A stretch of DNA of 64,000 bases from DATAPD01 sp036265385 (GTDB lineage Bacteria; Acidobacteriota; Terriglobia; Terriglobales; Acidobacteriaceae), in the NCBI GenBank assembly GCA_036265385.1, contig DATAPD010000055.1, positions 1 to 64,000 of the forward strand, given 5' to 3'. How positions within the stretch are numbered: position 1 is the first letter of the stretch; each line of letters opens with the position of its first letter. Below, piece after piece: positions 44,347 to 53,971 of the stretch. The translations under genes were made by a program, and so were the position numbers. The notes under the pieces were generated by a model. That model was not told the DNA's origin, ran no database searches, and worked only from the letters and a program-made list of their open reading frames with translations.

Positions 44347-46566
44347 CTATACAGCTGGAACCCCTTCTCGTTGCCGCACACTATCTACACTCTTCCCGTG
44401 CCGCACCGAACCTGCGAAAACAGCCGAGAGACTGTAAAGAAGGAGAGCCAGAATTCCCAGGATCGGGGTACCGCCGATCATCACAAGATTCTCGAGAATC
44501 CCTCCCACTACAGCCCCCAGCAGGTTTACACCAAGGCTCTGGGCAGCATCGGGCACACTGCGAAAACTCTGCGAGAAAATCAGGCCTGAGAAAAACACCG
44601 GAATTCCAACGAGCAATGCTCCCGCGAGCATGCGCTCACCGAGTGGCAATGATCCAAGCAGGGTGTAACGGAGAAACATTCCTCCAACCAATAATGCGAA
44701 CAGCGATGCATAGGCCACCCGGACGGAAACCGGCCGAAATGCGATGTAGCTGTTTGCCAGAAATCCCATCAGCAGAAAGGCAGCGACCACGACAGAGTTC
44801 ACGACCCATGTCGAACCGAACAACAAAGAGAGTTCAGTCACGCCCTTGGTCTCGAGCAGCATGAAACCCGCACCTAGAAAGAAGAAATGAAGTCGATCCG
44901 GCTTCGCCAACTCGCGAAACGTCATTTGCTTTCGAAGCTGCGCAATCGAAAAGTACAAGAACAGGATCAAGACGCCAGGAATCGCGATCGGTATCGTGTG
45001 CTTTCTTAAATACAAGAATGGCCAGGAATCTGTTGCGATGATGGCAGCCGCACGTCGCCCTTCGATTTCACCGCGCACTTCGGGATAACTTGTGCTCGGA
45101 CTGGCATTGGCCCCCACGCCTTCGACGAAAACTACTCCGGCAGAATCGAATCCGGTATAGAACGCGCGAGGTGGTGTATCGAAAGCCGCCGCCAGCGTGA
45201 CAAACAGCCGATCCGTGATGAACGACGCTCGCCCGCTATCGAACCCAAGCACCAGCGTCCCCTGCGGTTGCAGCAAATTCCGTGCTTCTCGGAAGCTTTC
45301 GCGCGTGTACACGTAATCGTCCAAGCGCAGTGTAGAAAGGCTCGAAAGCAATGTGTGCGAATCGAGGTATCCGAACACGATCAGGTCGTATCTGTGCTTT
45401 GCTGTCTTAAAGAAAGCGCGTGCATCATTGACCACTACAGTGACTTTGTCCGACGCATAGGGCTGTTCCGGATGATACTTTCTCCCCAGCGCGACCAAAT
45501 AAGGGTCGATTTCGACAGCATCCACATTACTGGCACCGTGTCTCAATGCCGCAGCGACATCGTTTCCCGTGCCCGCTCCCACTACCAACACGCGTTCCGG
45601 TCGCGCGACTAATTGATAAGGAAAATCGTAGCTCGGTAATGCCGACCGGTTTGGTTCCTGATTTGGATATCGCGTCATGAACTCCGACGAGAGATCCAAC
45701 ATTTTTTGATAGTAATCGTGGTTAACGGCGATGAAAAACCCGCGCGGCTTCGACCAACCTTCTGGAGGTGCGAGTTTGGCGAGATCGATTCTGTAATAAG
45801 GGGACCACACTGTCATCGCATCCGGAGCTGGTTCACTCGCGCTGCCGCCACTCGGGCCAAGCGTCCATGGCTGGGTGAAAGCCATGGTCACAACGATCAC
45901 CCCAAACACCGTGAGTACCCACTTGTCTCGATAGAAGAAAGGTAGAGCCAACAAAAACCCGAAGACGACCCACACGGTGGGAGGCAATCCCAGAAACGAG
46001 AATGCGGTGATGATCGCGATGCCGGCGAGACTGCCTGCCAAATTGATCCCGTATCCACGTAGCGGAGGAAAAAGTTCCAGCTGTTCTCCGATGAACCGGC
46101 CAAGCACCGCAAAGAAAACAAAAATCAGATTCAGGATCCCGGACACAACGCCGAAGAAAAAGAAAACCATCAAAGGCAGCAAGAGAACGCCCCACAAACC
46201 GTGAGGCACTTGTGGCAGCGAGCCCAGCATCTCGTATTCACTGCCAGGGACAGGTAGATGTGTCAGCCCAATGTAGGGTGCGAGAACGATGGCCAGGAAG
46301 AGGGCCGCGCACACTGGCGCGAAATATCGTCGCTTGCCGCGCCCATGCGTTGTGATCATGCCGAGTCCAAGCCCAAAGAAACTGGCAATCAGTGGCAAGT
46401 TCTTCAGATAAGCGAATACGCGTATTTCTGTCGACAAATACCGAACGAGGACCAGTTCGAAATACAAACCGAGAACACTCGCCAGAAACAACAGCGCGGC
46501 ACTGGGCAAATACTTGCCCGATGTCACTTTCGTCTTGGAATCAACATTCCCCAGCTCGATTGTCAC
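44347..46566 (-). CDS. Membrane-fused spermidine-synthase-like protein
   Basis: A 739-residue protein. The N-terminal half has about seven hydrophobic helices (from ALLFLASVLGLYFELVLVRY to VFGVIVVTMAFTQPW). A Rossmann methyltransferase-like core follows with RVLVVGAGTGNDVAAAL (about residue 322), NVDAVEIDPYLVALGRKYHP and YDLIVFGYLDSHTLLSSLST, the spermidine-synthase fold. The C-terminus has further helices (from IPGVLILFLYFSIAQL on). This fused layout is widespread in environmental bacteria; whether it makes polyamines is unknown, and key aminopropyltransferase residues are not certain. Confidence 0.85.
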   Translation of the reverse strand: MTIELGNVDSKTKVTSGKYLPSAALLFLASVLGLYFELVLVRYLSTEIRVFAYLKNLPLIASFFGLGLGMITTHGRGKRRYFAPVCAALFLAIVLAPYIGLTHLPVPGSEYEMLGSLPQVPHGLWGVLLLPLMVFFFFGVVSGILNLIFVFFAVLGRFIGEQLELFPPLRGYGINLAGSLAGIAIITAFSFLGLPPTVWVVFGFLLALPFFYRDKWVLTVFGVIVVTMAFTQPWTLGPSGGSASEPAPDAMTVWSPYYRIDLAKLAPPEGWSKPRGFFIAVNHDYYQKMLDLSSEFMTRYPNQEPNRSALPSYDFPYQLVARPERVLVVGAGTGNDVAAALRHGASNVDAVEIDPYLVALGRKYHPEQPYASDKVTVVVNDARAFFKTAKHRYDLIVFGYLDSHTLLSSLSTLRLDDYVYTRESFREARNLLQPQGTLVLGFDSGRASFITDRLFVTLAAAFDTPPRAFYTGFDSAGVVFVEGVGANASPSTSYPEVRGEIEGRRAAAIIATDSWPFLYLRKHTIPIAIPGVLILFLYFSIAQLRKQMTFRELAKPDRLHFFFLGAGFMLLETKGVTELSLLFGSTWVVNSVVVAAFLLMGFLANSYIAFRPVSVRVAYASLFALLVGGMFLRYTLLGSLPLGERMLAGALLVGIPVFFSGLIFSQSFRSVPDAAQSLGVNLLGAVVGGILENLVMIGGTPILGILALLLYSLSAVFAGSVRHGKSVDSVRQREGVPAV

Positions 46567-46739
46567 TGATTTAGTCTCCGCTGACCGGTAATTCCCGATT
46601 AGTCGCGATTCTACCGGGGGAACATTTTTCTTTTAAGTTGGTTCTATATGAGTGCCAAGATCGTAACGCTGAGGCGTAATGCCGTTTCTCGACCGTTCAA
46701 AGGCATGAGGTTTGTATCTTGGCCCGATTACGCGACCGG

Positions 46740-47228
46740 CTAATGCGCCGGACACACTTCGGCGACTCCTTTCCCCTTCAGGGGATTATCCGTGTCCGCG
46801 AAGTTAGCTACCTTCCAGCCCTCCACTGATCGATAGAGCGAGTACGACTCGTATCCGCAGTGGTCGGGCTTACCCGCGAAATAGAAGACATACCTTGCCC
46901 ACACGTGGGCCATTCCATTTGGATCGATCTTCGTCGAGGCGCTTAGGATGCGCACGTCCCAAGCTCCCGGTTTCAAGGCTGCAACATCTGCAATCGCTTT
47001 CTCTCGGTTCTCAACATGAATCTTGCGGTGATCGAGGGGGCCTTGCAGCGAGATGCCGTGATACTCATCGTGTAAAAGCGAACGCACGACAAATGCATCC
47101 GCATCGCGAAGAGCCTTGTGAAGTAGCTCGATTGTTTGAAGAGGCGAGCGTCCCCCTTGCTCTGATGAAGCGAATAAAGCACAACCGAGCAACCCACAAA
47201 CGATTCCGCTTAAAACAAGTCGCCGCAT
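46740..47228 (-). CDS. Secreted NTF2-like (DUF4440) protein
   Basis: A 162-residue protein with a signal-like N-terminus (RRLVLSGIVCGLLGCALFAS) and an NTF2/SnoaL fold: PLQTIELLHKALRDADAFVV then RSLLHDEYHGISLQGP, MAHVWARYVFYFAGKPDHCG and YSLYRSVEGWKVANFADT. I chose the ATG at 47228, which has GAGGGTG 7 nt upstream, over the ATG at 47243. It resembles the protein at 36447-36908 in fold but not closely in sequence. Function unknown. Confidence 0.75.
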   Translation of the reverse strand: MRRLVLSGIVCGLLGCALFASSEQGGRSPLQTIELLHKALRDADAFVVRSLLHDEYHGISLQGPLDHRKIHVENREKAIADVAALKPGAWDVRILSASTKIDPNGMAHVWARYVFYFAGKPDHCGYESYSLYRSVEGWKVANFADTDNPLKGKGVAEVCPAH

Positions 47229-47397
47229 ATCGAACACCCTCATATGAACTGTCGAAAGCCACTTATCTTTCCATATCTCATCACGCCTGCCGCATCACAA
47301 ACTGGCGTGATCCATACCCTTGAGGCCCACTCCACCTGCCTTGAACATGGCACGGAACTCCACTTTGCTAGCGATCGGACATTTCCAGGGGTGCGCT

Positions 47398-48462
47398 ATG
47401 TCAAATCTCCGCATACATCATGTTGGCTTATTCGCTTTCATCTTTGCGCTCATTTTCGTCCCGGTCGATTATCTCGTGTCCGCATCGGGAGGAAGTGTCC
47501 AGGTCGACCCGCAAGCATTGAAGGTTTTCGCGCCCTTGCCCACGTTGATGAACTCGCCGTCGAATGCATTGACAGCCGCGAAGGTAAATTTGGGTAGGGT
47601 CCTGTACTACGATCCTCGTCTGTCCGCCAACCAGAAGATCTCCTGCAATACATGTCACCCGCTGGACGCCTACGGCGCCGAAGCCAAGGCCGTGTCCACG
47701 GGACACAAAAATCAGCTGGGCAAGAGAAATGCCCCCACCGTATACAACGCCGCGGGACACTTCGTACAGTTCTGGGATGGCCGGGCGCCCACTATCGAAG
47801 AGCAGGCAAAAGGGCCGATCACCAATCCTGTCGAGATGGCGATGCCTTCCGATTCCGCCGCAGTTCAGGTAATCAGATCTATGCCCGATTACCTATCCCT
47901 CTTCCAGGCAGCTTTTCCCAACGATAAAGATCCCGTTACCTACGACAACATGGCTTTAGCCATCGGGGCATTCGAGCGCGAACTGGTCACGCCCTCGCGT
48001 TGGGATACCTTCCTCACGGGAAACACATCGGCCCTGACCGACGCCGAAAAAACTGGTTTCAACACCTTCGTCGCAACCGGCTGCCAGTCATGCCATAACG
48101 GTCCCTATGTTGGCGGGTCTTCCTATAGGAAACTCGGCATGATCAAACCTTGGCCTGATCAGAGTGACTCGGGACGCTTCCAGGTGACAAAGAACGACAA
48201 TGACAAAATGGTATTCAAGGTTCCTTCCCTGCGAAACATCGATAAGACTGGCCCATATTTCCATGACGGCTCAGTCTCAACGCTCGAACAAGCCATCCGC
48301 AACATGGCAGTTCATCAGCGTGGAATGACGCTCAGCGAAGATCAGGTGAAGTCGATCGAAACCTGGATGGGCTCGTTGACAGGCCCGCTACCCGTGACAG
48401 TCATCAAGCCGCCCGAACTCCCGAGGAGCACGCCCCAAACGCCACGCCCCACTCTCGACTGA
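47398..48462 (+). CDS. Di-haem cytochrome c peroxidase-family protein (MauG-like)
   Basis: A 354-residue exported protein (membrane/signal segment VGLFAFIFALIFVPVDYLVS). Two c-type haem sites are present, CNTCH at residues 83-87 and CQSCH at 229-233, together with RNAPTVYNAAGHFVQFWDGR, PITNPVEMAMP and LRNIDKTGPYFHDGSV, all typical of the cytochrome c peroxidase/MauG family. These enzymes use H2O2 or redox partners in the periplasm. The ATG at 47398 has AGGGG 7 nt upstream. Its neighbourhood (VOC, cytochrome P460, zinc ADH) suggests a redox or detoxification locus. Confidence 0.88.
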   Translation: MSNLRIHHVGLFAFIFALIFVPVDYLVSASGGSVQVDPQALKVFAPLPTLMNSPSNALTAAKVNLGRVLYYDPRLSANQKISCNTCHPLDAYGAEAKAVSTGHKNQLGKRNAPTVYNAAGHFVQFWDGRAPTIEEQAKGPITNPVEMAMPSDSAAVQVIRSMPDYLSLFQAAFPNDKDPVTYDNMALAIGAFERELVTPSRWDTFLTGNTSALTDAEKTGFNTFVATGCQSCHNGPYVGGSSYRKLGMIKPWPDQSDSGRFQVTKNDNDKMVFKVPSLRNIDKTGPYFHDGSVSTLEQAIRNMAVHQRGMTLSEDQVKSIETWMGSLTGPLPVTVIKPPELPRSTPQTPRPTLD

Positions 48463-48787
48463 GTTTCACGTGCGTTTTGGCGCACCGCCCAGTGGTCCGT
48501 GCGAACCAAGATGAGACTGCAGCGGTTGTGCGAAAGTCTCACCCGCCGCAGCACACAAAAACCCAAACGGCTGTCCCTAACGCTCCTCCAAGGCACGTGG
48601 AAAACTTTTCTTCGACGAGAGACAAACTACGAGCACTTCCTAGCGTAGAATAACCAACACTTTTTACACCGCAAGGAACGCCACCTCGGTTCATCGGCTC
48701 ATGTAAGACTCGCCGCCGCGGCAAGTCCAGTTTTCCCACATCTAGCAAGACCCCGGGATGCAGTCATTCAAAAATTAGGAGGCAGCC
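48463..48787. other. 325-nt spacer before the VOC gene, no gene seen
   Basis: No credible open frame. A short hairpin GTGCGttttggCGCAC lies about 10 nt after the peroxidase stop, and the ribosome site AGGAGG (48777-48782) belongs to the next gene. A TAGAAT (48646-48651) could be a -10 box but has no matching -35. Confidence 0.6.
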
Positions 48788-49477
48788 ATGAGCACCAGCG
48801 CAGTCCGTAATGACACTGTTGCAATCGACGCGGGTATCGCAAAGACTGACACAAAGCTTGAAGTAGTTGTAATTCCAGTCTCGGATGTCGACCGCGCGAA
48901 AGAGTTTTACACAAAACTAGGATGGAGGCAGGACGCCGAATTCGCCGGTGGCGACGATTTCCGCATACTCCAGTTCACTCCGCCCGGATCTGCCTGTTCG
49001 GTCATCTTCGGCAAAAACATCACACCAGCCGCGCCGGGCTCGGCCCAAGGCATGTACCTAATCGTTTCGGACATCGAGGCCACCCGCCAACAGTTGGCTT
49101 CTCGAGGCATCAAGGTCAGCGAAACTTTCCATGGTGCAAATGGCGTTTATGCGGGACCGGACGAACCCTACTTATTTGGGCGAAAGCGTGTCAGCGGTCC
49201 GGATCCTCACCACGACAGCTATCGCTCATTCGCCTCATTCAACGATCCCGATGGCAATGGTTGGCTCCTGCAGGAGATCACCACGCGTCTGCCGGGACGC
49301 ATCGACTCTGCGACCACCAACTTCGCGTCCGTGAATGATCTGGCGAACGCGATGCGCCGCGCCTCCGTCGCACACGGCGAACACGAGGCGCGGACGGGCC
49401 AAGCCGACAAAAACTGGCCAGACTGGTATGCGGAGTACATGGTGCGCGAGCAGAACGGACAAGAGCTGCCAAAATGA
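48788..49477 (+). CDS. VOC-family (glyoxalase-fold) protein
   Basis: A 229-residue protein whose first ~150 residues are one VOC module: KLEVVVIPVSDVDRAKEFYT, WRQDAEFAGGDDFRILQFTP, AQGMYLIVSDIEATRQQLAS, RSFASFNDPDGNGWLLQEIT. The metal-ligand His/Glu pair of glyoxalases is only partly obvious, so dioxygenase, glyoxalase or ligand-binding roles are possible. A ~60-residue tail (SVNDLANAMRRASVAHGEHE, then WPDWYAEYMVREQNGQELPK) follows. Ribosome site AGGAGG is strong. The stop overlaps the next gene by ATGA (49474-49477). Confidence 0.85.
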   Translation: MSTSAVRNDTVAIDAGIAKTDTKLEVVVIPVSDVDRAKEFYTKLGWRQDAEFAGGDDFRILQFTPPGSACSVIFGKNITPAAPGSAQGMYLIVSDIEATRQQLASRGIKVSETFHGANGVYAGPDEPYLFGRKRVSGPDPHHDSYRSFASFNDPDGNGWLLQEITTRLPGRIDSATTNFASVNDLANAMRRASVAHGEHEARTGQADKNWPDWYAEYMVREQNGQELPK

Positions 49478-50028
49478 ACGGCGGACGAATATTGACAATG
49501 CCGTTCACCAAGCGCGTCACGTTATCACTGGTTGCCACGGCTATGTTGGCCGGCTTTGCAGCATTACTCGGCCCCTCATCAGGACGCGCCGATGAAGGGG
49601 CCAAGCCGGTCTTCGTGACAACGATGCCCTCTGGATATCGCGACTGGCAGTTCATCTCCGTCGCTCACGAAGAAGGCAATCTCAACAGCTTCGCAGCTGT
49701 TTTAGGCAACGATGTCGCGATCAAGGCCTACCGGGAAGGAACACTCCCCTTCCCGGACGGCTCGATCATCGCCGCCTTGCACTACCATTACACCTCGTCG
49801 GAGGAGAACAACAAGGTTTTCGGTCGTGCCCAATCTTTTGTTCCCGGAGCTCCGACGAACGTTCAATTCATGGTGAAAGACTCAAAGCTGTACGCCCAGA
49901 CCGGCGGTTGGGGGTTCGGTCATTTCAATGATGGCAAACCCGCTGACGAGGCATTCATGAAACCTTGCTTTCCTTGCCACGCCCAAGTCAAAGATCACGA
50001 CTTGGTCTTCACGCGCTACGCACACTGA
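49474..50028 (+). CDS. Cytochrome P460 family haem protein
   Basis: A 184-residue exported protein (RVTLSLVATAMLAGFAALLG). The c-type haem site is CFPCH at residues 165-169, and the P460 fold is seen in PSGYRDWQFISVAHEEGNLN, TLPFPDGSIIAALHYHYTSS and YAQTGGWGFGHFNDGKPADE. Cytochrome P460 has a lysine or tyrosine cross-link to the haem and oxidises hydroxylamine to NO or N2O in nitrifiers; homologues in other bacteria act on related nitrogen or sulphur compounds. It overlaps the VOC gene by 4 nt, so the two are translationally coupled. Confidence 0.85.
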   Translation: MNGGRILTMPFTKRVTLSLVATAMLAGFAALLGPSSGRADEGAKPVFVTTMPSGYRDWQFISVAHEEGNLNSFAAVLGNDVAIKAYREGTLPFPDGSIIAALHYHYTSSEENNKVFGRAQSFVPGAPTNVQFMVKDSKLYAQTGGWGFGHFNDGKPADEAFMKPCFPCHAQVKDHDLVFTRYAH

Positions 50029-50105
50029 TCGCATCTCAGGTGGCGGAATGCTCACAACCGCCACCACAGATCTTCCACCCCATGCAAGAAAGGACGAAAA
50101 CATTT

Positions 50106-51149
50106 ATGGCCACACTGAGGGTTGCACCAAAACCAAGCACAGCTCGAATGAAGGTCGCGCTGATTTCACAACCTGGTGCAGATTTCGAACTCGTTGAGCG
50201 AGAAATTCCCGACCCTGGTCCGGGACAAGTCCGCATTAAGGTCAACGCTTGTGGTGTGTGCCACAGTGACGTACTTACGAAAGAAGGTTGGCCCGGAATT
50301 GAATATCCCCGCGTACCGGGTCACGAAGTCGCTGGCGTTGTGGACGAGTTGGGCGCAGGCGTTTCCGCCTGGAAGAAAGGTCAGCGCGTCGGAGTCGGCT
50401 GGCACGGCGGACACGACCTTACCTGCCGCGAATGTCGCCGAGGCGATTTCCGCAACTGCCGCAACGTGAAAGTTTGTGGCATCAGCTATGACGGCGGGTA
50501 CCAGGAATACATGATTGCGCCCGTGGAAGCCCTCGTCGCTATTCCGGACAATCTCAGAGACGTGGATGCCGCCCCACTGCTCTGCGCCGGAATTACCACT
50601 TACAACGCGCTACGACACAGTGGCGCAATGCCCGGCGATCTCGTGGCTGTGCAAGGCATCGGCGGTTTAGGCCATCTTGGCATCCAGTTTGCGAACAAGT
50701 TCGGATACAAAGTTGTCGCTATCGGTCGCGGCTCCGACACTGCCCCCCTCGCAAAGAAACTCGGCGCACATATTTACATTGATAGCCAATCCGCCAATGC
50801 GGCCGAAGAACTGCAAAAACTCGGCGGAGCCAGGGTCATCGTGGCCACGGCTCCAAATTCGAAAGCCATGTCTGCTCTGATTGATGGTTTGGGTCCGAAT
50901 GGAGAGCTCATGGTAATCGGCGCTACCACCGATCCGATTGAGGTCACGCCGGTCCAGCTCATTTTTGGCAGCAAAACTATTCAAGGCTGGGCTGCAGGAC
51001 CGCCCGCCGCTTCCGAAGACACACTGAATTTCGCCGATCTCAGCGGCGTTCGTCCCATGATAGAGACGTATCCGTTCGAAAAAGCCGCGGACGCTTATGC
51101 ACGCATGATGAGCGGCAAAGCGGAATTCCGCGTCGTATTGACGATGTAG
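50106..51149 (+). CDS. Zinc-dependent alcohol dehydrogenase
   Basis: A 347-residue medium-chain dehydrogenase: NACGVCHSDVLTKEG with the catalytic-zinc cysteine near residue 52, YPRVPGHEVAGVVDELGAG, a structural-zinc region HGGHDLTCRECRRGDFRNC and the Rossmann signature VAVQGIGGLGHLGIQFANKF. In the structural-zinc region the first cysteine of the usual four is replaced by aspartate (D in HDLTC), a known variation. It oxidises or reduces an unidentified alcohol/aldehyde with NAD(P). The frame is open upstream into the P460 gene; ATG 50106 is my choice but its ribosome site is weak. Confidence 0.9.
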   Translation: MATLRVAPKPSTARMKVALISQPGADFELVEREIPDPGPGQVRIKVNACGVCHSDVLTKEGWPGIEYPRVPGHEVAGVVDELGAGVSAWKKGQRVGVGWHGGHDLTCRECRRGDFRNCRNVKVCGISYDGGYQEYMIAPVEALVAIPDNLRDVDAAPLLCAGITTYNALRHSGAMPGDLVAVQGIGGLGHLGIQFANKFGYKVVAIGRGSDTAPLAKKLGAHIYIDSQSANAAEELQKLGGARVIVATAPNSKAMSALIDGLGPNGELMVIGATTDPIEVTPVQLIFGSKTIQGWAAGPPAASEDTLNFADLSGVRPMIETYPFEKAADAYARMMSGKAEFRVVLTM

Positions 51150-51373
51150 AAAACTCTTGCAGATGCCTATCCAAGACTGGTTTGCCATGAACTCGTTCGA
51201 CTACAAACACTCGTCAGCGTTACTACCGTGTTCCCCGTAGATGAAAATCTCTCACCATTGCGTAAAAAATTAGAACGTTGCAAGTAGAAGGAGCGTGAAC
51301 TCTTACAATTTGTTTGCTTTTTGATTGGCCCGATATGTGCTCCACTCGAAGATCAGGCATCCGACTACGAGTG

Positions 51374-52144
51374 ATGACATTGAGGGTCAAAACGCTGTGG
51401 CTGGCAATTGGGGGACTAATCGCGGGGCTGTGCTCGTTGACTGTGGCAGAGCAACCCACCTCCCCAGAAGCAACCACCTTAACCTCAATTGTCGAGGCGA
51501 TGCAGAAAGCGCAATCGGGGGGTCATCCTTCAAACCCTTACGTTTTGATTCGTGAATATCAGCTAGCCAGTGCGAACAGGCCCGGTTCTTCTTCCGATGT
51601 GGTCGCCGAAGTCGCCTTCATGCCACCTTCCAGCAAGAACTATAGAATTCAGACATCCGCAGGCAACAATCGCGGAGAGCAAATCGTGCGCCGCCTCTTA
51701 GAGCATGAAGTCCAAGCGACTTCCGACGGTGCGAATTCTAAGACCGCATTGAGCCCTGATAATTATTCCTTCAGCTATGTGGGCGAAGCGACCGTGGACG
51801 GTCAGGCATGCTATGTACTTGGGTTAAAGCCAACGCGAAAAGATGATGAACTGATTTCCGGGCAAGCTTGGGTGGACAAGTCTTCCTTCCTTGTCCATAG
51901 GATTGAGGGAGATTTGGTGAAAAGTCCCTCCTGGTGGTTGAAGAAGGTGCACGTAACGCTCAAGTTCTCTGATATGAGTGGCAACTGGTTACAAACCAAC
52001 ATGGAAGCCATAGCGGACGTGCGCATAGTAGGTCGTCACACCCTCAGCTCAAAAGTTCTTGATTATCGTGTTCCTGATACTGTTGCCTCGACTCATCCCG
52101 TTCCTCGCCTGAGTGCTCATCCCGCAAAGCTCAGAGCCAGATAA
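51374..52144 (+). CDS. Exported LolA/LolB-like lipoprotein-carrier-fold protein
   Basis: A 256-residue protein with a signal peptide (LWLAIGGLIAGLCSLTVAEQ) and the beta-rich fold of LolA/LolB/outer-membrane lipoprotein sorting proteins: YVLIREYQLASANRPGSSSD, YSFSYVGEATVDGQACYVLG, AWVDKSSFLVHRIEGDLVKS and LKFSDMSGNWLQTNMEAIAD. Many such proteins (DUF2092-like) bind lipids or sterols in the periplasm. The start is uncertain: ATG 51374 has only CGAG upstream; ATG 51335 is the alternative. The terminal 10 residues are low-complexity and may be poorly conserved. Confidence 0.7.
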   Translation: MTLRVKTLWLAIGGLIAGLCSLTVAEQPTSPEATTLTSIVEAMQKAQSGGHPSNPYVLIREYQLASANRPGSSSDVVAEVAFMPPSSKNYRIQTSAGNNRGEQIVRRLLEHEVQATSDGANSKTALSPDNYSFSYVGEATVDGQACYVLGLKPTRKDDELISGQAWVDKSSFLVHRIEGDLVKSPSWWLKKVHVTLKFSDMSGNWLQTNMEAIADVRIVGRHTLSSKVLDYRVPDTVASTHPVPRLSAHPAKLRAR

Positions 52145-52631
52145 AGCACCGACAACTCCTGCAAACGATGTAGTGGCAACCATCCGTCGCGAACACAGTC
52201 TGAACGCCAGATCCCCGCCACAGCCGCGAAAGTCATTGCGTCGGTAATCCTGAGTTCCGCAATAGATTTCCACACAAAACAAAAACGGCGTCATCCCGAA
52301 CGCGCGCGCTTTCTCCAGCGTGCGGAGAGCCTGCCCTGAGCGGAGCCGAAGGGGATCTGGCGCGCACTACCTCTATCCATCATCTCCACCAGTATTGTCA
52401 TTCCGAGTGCAGCGAGGAATCCCTACCAGCAATGACACGTTCGAGGCCAAACTGACCTCGTGAAGTAACTACAGTTCGAGCAGCCCACGCAGGGCAGCTC
52501 GGCACCTTTATCGGTTCCGCAATGACGGCATCACAGACGTCGTTTCGCACTCAATAGCTACCTTTGCCCCCGTGATGCCTCGGCTTTGCGCCTGCTGTTA
52601 CAATTCGCCCGCTATCACACAGGAGCGAATG
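52145..52631. other. 487-nt spacer with dispersed repeats, no gene seen
   Basis: Within 52290-52420 there are three pieces related to the GTCAT(T/C)CCGAGCG family: GTCATCCCGAACG at 52290, CCTGAGCGGAGCCGAAGG at about 52335, and TTGTCATTCCGAGTGCAGCG at about 52397. The rest is plain sequence. The longest open frames lack ribosome sites and start with rare codons, so none is called. The aminotransferase ribosome site AGGAG (52621-52625) ends the spacer. Confidence 0.65.
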
Positions 52632-53933
52632 ATGCTTGATCGCAGAGGCTTTCTTTCTTCACTCGCGGCCGCAGGAGCGATTGCTGGTCTTCCCCTTTCC
52701 GCGCTGGCGCAAGCCGCTAAAGGCGCCGCAAAGCTTCCGCCTTCCGACCTCTACGACAAGAATGAGGACGCCTATTGGGCCGAGCTGCGCAAGCAGTTCT
52801 TAATTCCCGCCGACGTCCTTTACCTCAACAACGGCACCGTGGGATCGTCACCGATGCCGGTTGTGCAGGGTGTCATCGACGGATTTTTCGAACTGGAAAA
52901 GATGATCTCCGATGATCCCGAGGTCTATCCGATCTGGGGATACCCGCACGAGAACACAATCCACGCGGCCTTCCGGAGCGACCTTGCGACATTTGTCGGC
53001 GCAACGAAAGACGAGATCGCCATTGTCCGCAACGCCACCGAGGCGAACAGCTACATCGCCAACGGCTTAGAGATGAAGGCCGGAGACGAAGTCCTGATGA
53101 GCAATCAGGAGCATCCCGGCGCGGAAGAAGCGTGGAACGTCCGCGCAAAACGGTACGGCGTTGTCGTGAAGAAATTCGAACTCCCAAAACCGCCAAAGGA
53201 CAAGAACGAAATCCTCAATCGCATCAATGATGCGATTACCCCGCGGACACGAATCATTTTCGTGAGTCACATCACGACAGTCACCGGTGTCGTTCTGCCT
53301 GCGAAAGAGATCTGCGCGCTAGCACGTCAAAAGGGGATCTTGTCTGCGCTGGACGGCGCACACGTTCCTGGCATGATGCGATTGAACATTCGCGACCTCG
53401 GCTGCGATATGTACACCTCGTCTCCGCATAAGTGGTTGTTCGCGCCGAAGGGTAGCGGCTTCCTCTACATTCGCGAAGAAGTGCAGCCTCAAATATGGAA
53501 CACGATCGTCACCGAAGGATGGGACTATCCCGGCGCAAAGGCCGAGCGCTTCATGGCGATTGGATCCTCGAACGTAGCAATGTTGTGGGGGTTCAAAGCA
53601 GCCATCAAGCTTGCCAATGATATCGGCATCGACCGCATCGAGAAGCGTCATCGAAAGATGGCGGATTACATCCACGGAGAGATGATGAAGCGCGGTGCTG
53701 AATCGTGGACGTCTCCTGATCCCAACATGCGGTGCGCAATCGCAACTGTGAACGTCCCAGCGATCCAAACTATGGAGATGGAAAATTGGATGTGGAAGAC
53801 GCACAAGATCCGGATGCGCGGCGGAGTGCCATCGAAAGTGCGCCTCTCAACACCTTACTATGTGTCGAAGGCAGATCTGGATCGCTTTCTGGCAGCCTAC
53901 GATCAGTATCTCAAGCTGAAAGGCGCGGCATAG
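52632..53933 (+). CDS. Tat-exported class V aminotransferase-fold protein
   Basis: A 433-residue protein. The N-terminus MLDRRGFLSSLAAAGAIAGL is a twin-arginine (DRRGFL) signal, so it is probably exported folded. The PLP fold follows: YLNNGTVGSSPMPVVQGVID, IVRNATEANSYIANGLEM, SNQEHPGAEEAWNVRAKRYG, ILSALDGAHVPGMMRLNIRD and SSPHKWLFAPKGSGFLYIRE, in which K267 is the PLP lysine. Exported class V members (isopenicillin epimerase-like) are of unknown substrate. The second ATG (52632) is spaced 6 nt from AGGAG; the first (52629) is too close. Confidence 0.88.
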   Translation: MLDRRGFLSSLAAAGAIAGLPLSALAQAAKGAAKLPPSDLYDKNEDAYWAELRKQFLIPADVLYLNNGTVGSSPMPVVQGVIDGFFELEKMISDDPEVYPIWGYPHENTIHAAFRSDLATFVGATKDEIAIVRNATEANSYIANGLEMKAGDEVLMSNQEHPGAEEAWNVRAKRYGVVVKKFELPKPPKDKNEILNRINDAITPRTRIIFVSHITTVTGVVLPAKEICALARQKGILSALDGAHVPGMMRLNIRDLGCDMYTSSPHKWLFAPKGSGFLYIREEVQPQIWNTIVTEGWDYPGAKAERFMAIGSSNVAMLWGFKAAIKLANDIGIDRIEKRHRKMADYIHGEMMKRGAESWTSPDPNMRCAIATVNVPAIQTMEMENWMWKTHKIRMRGGVPSKVRLSTPYYVSKADLDRFLAAYDQYLKLKGAA

Positions 53934-53971
53934 CGGGGCGGCGAGCAGGACCAAACTTAAAAAGCTTGCGC

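Noticed and set aside
44268..44864. 198-codon plus-strand frame at the end of the spermidine-synthase-like gene
   Set aside because: Antisense to a recognisable membrane protein; low-complexity product.
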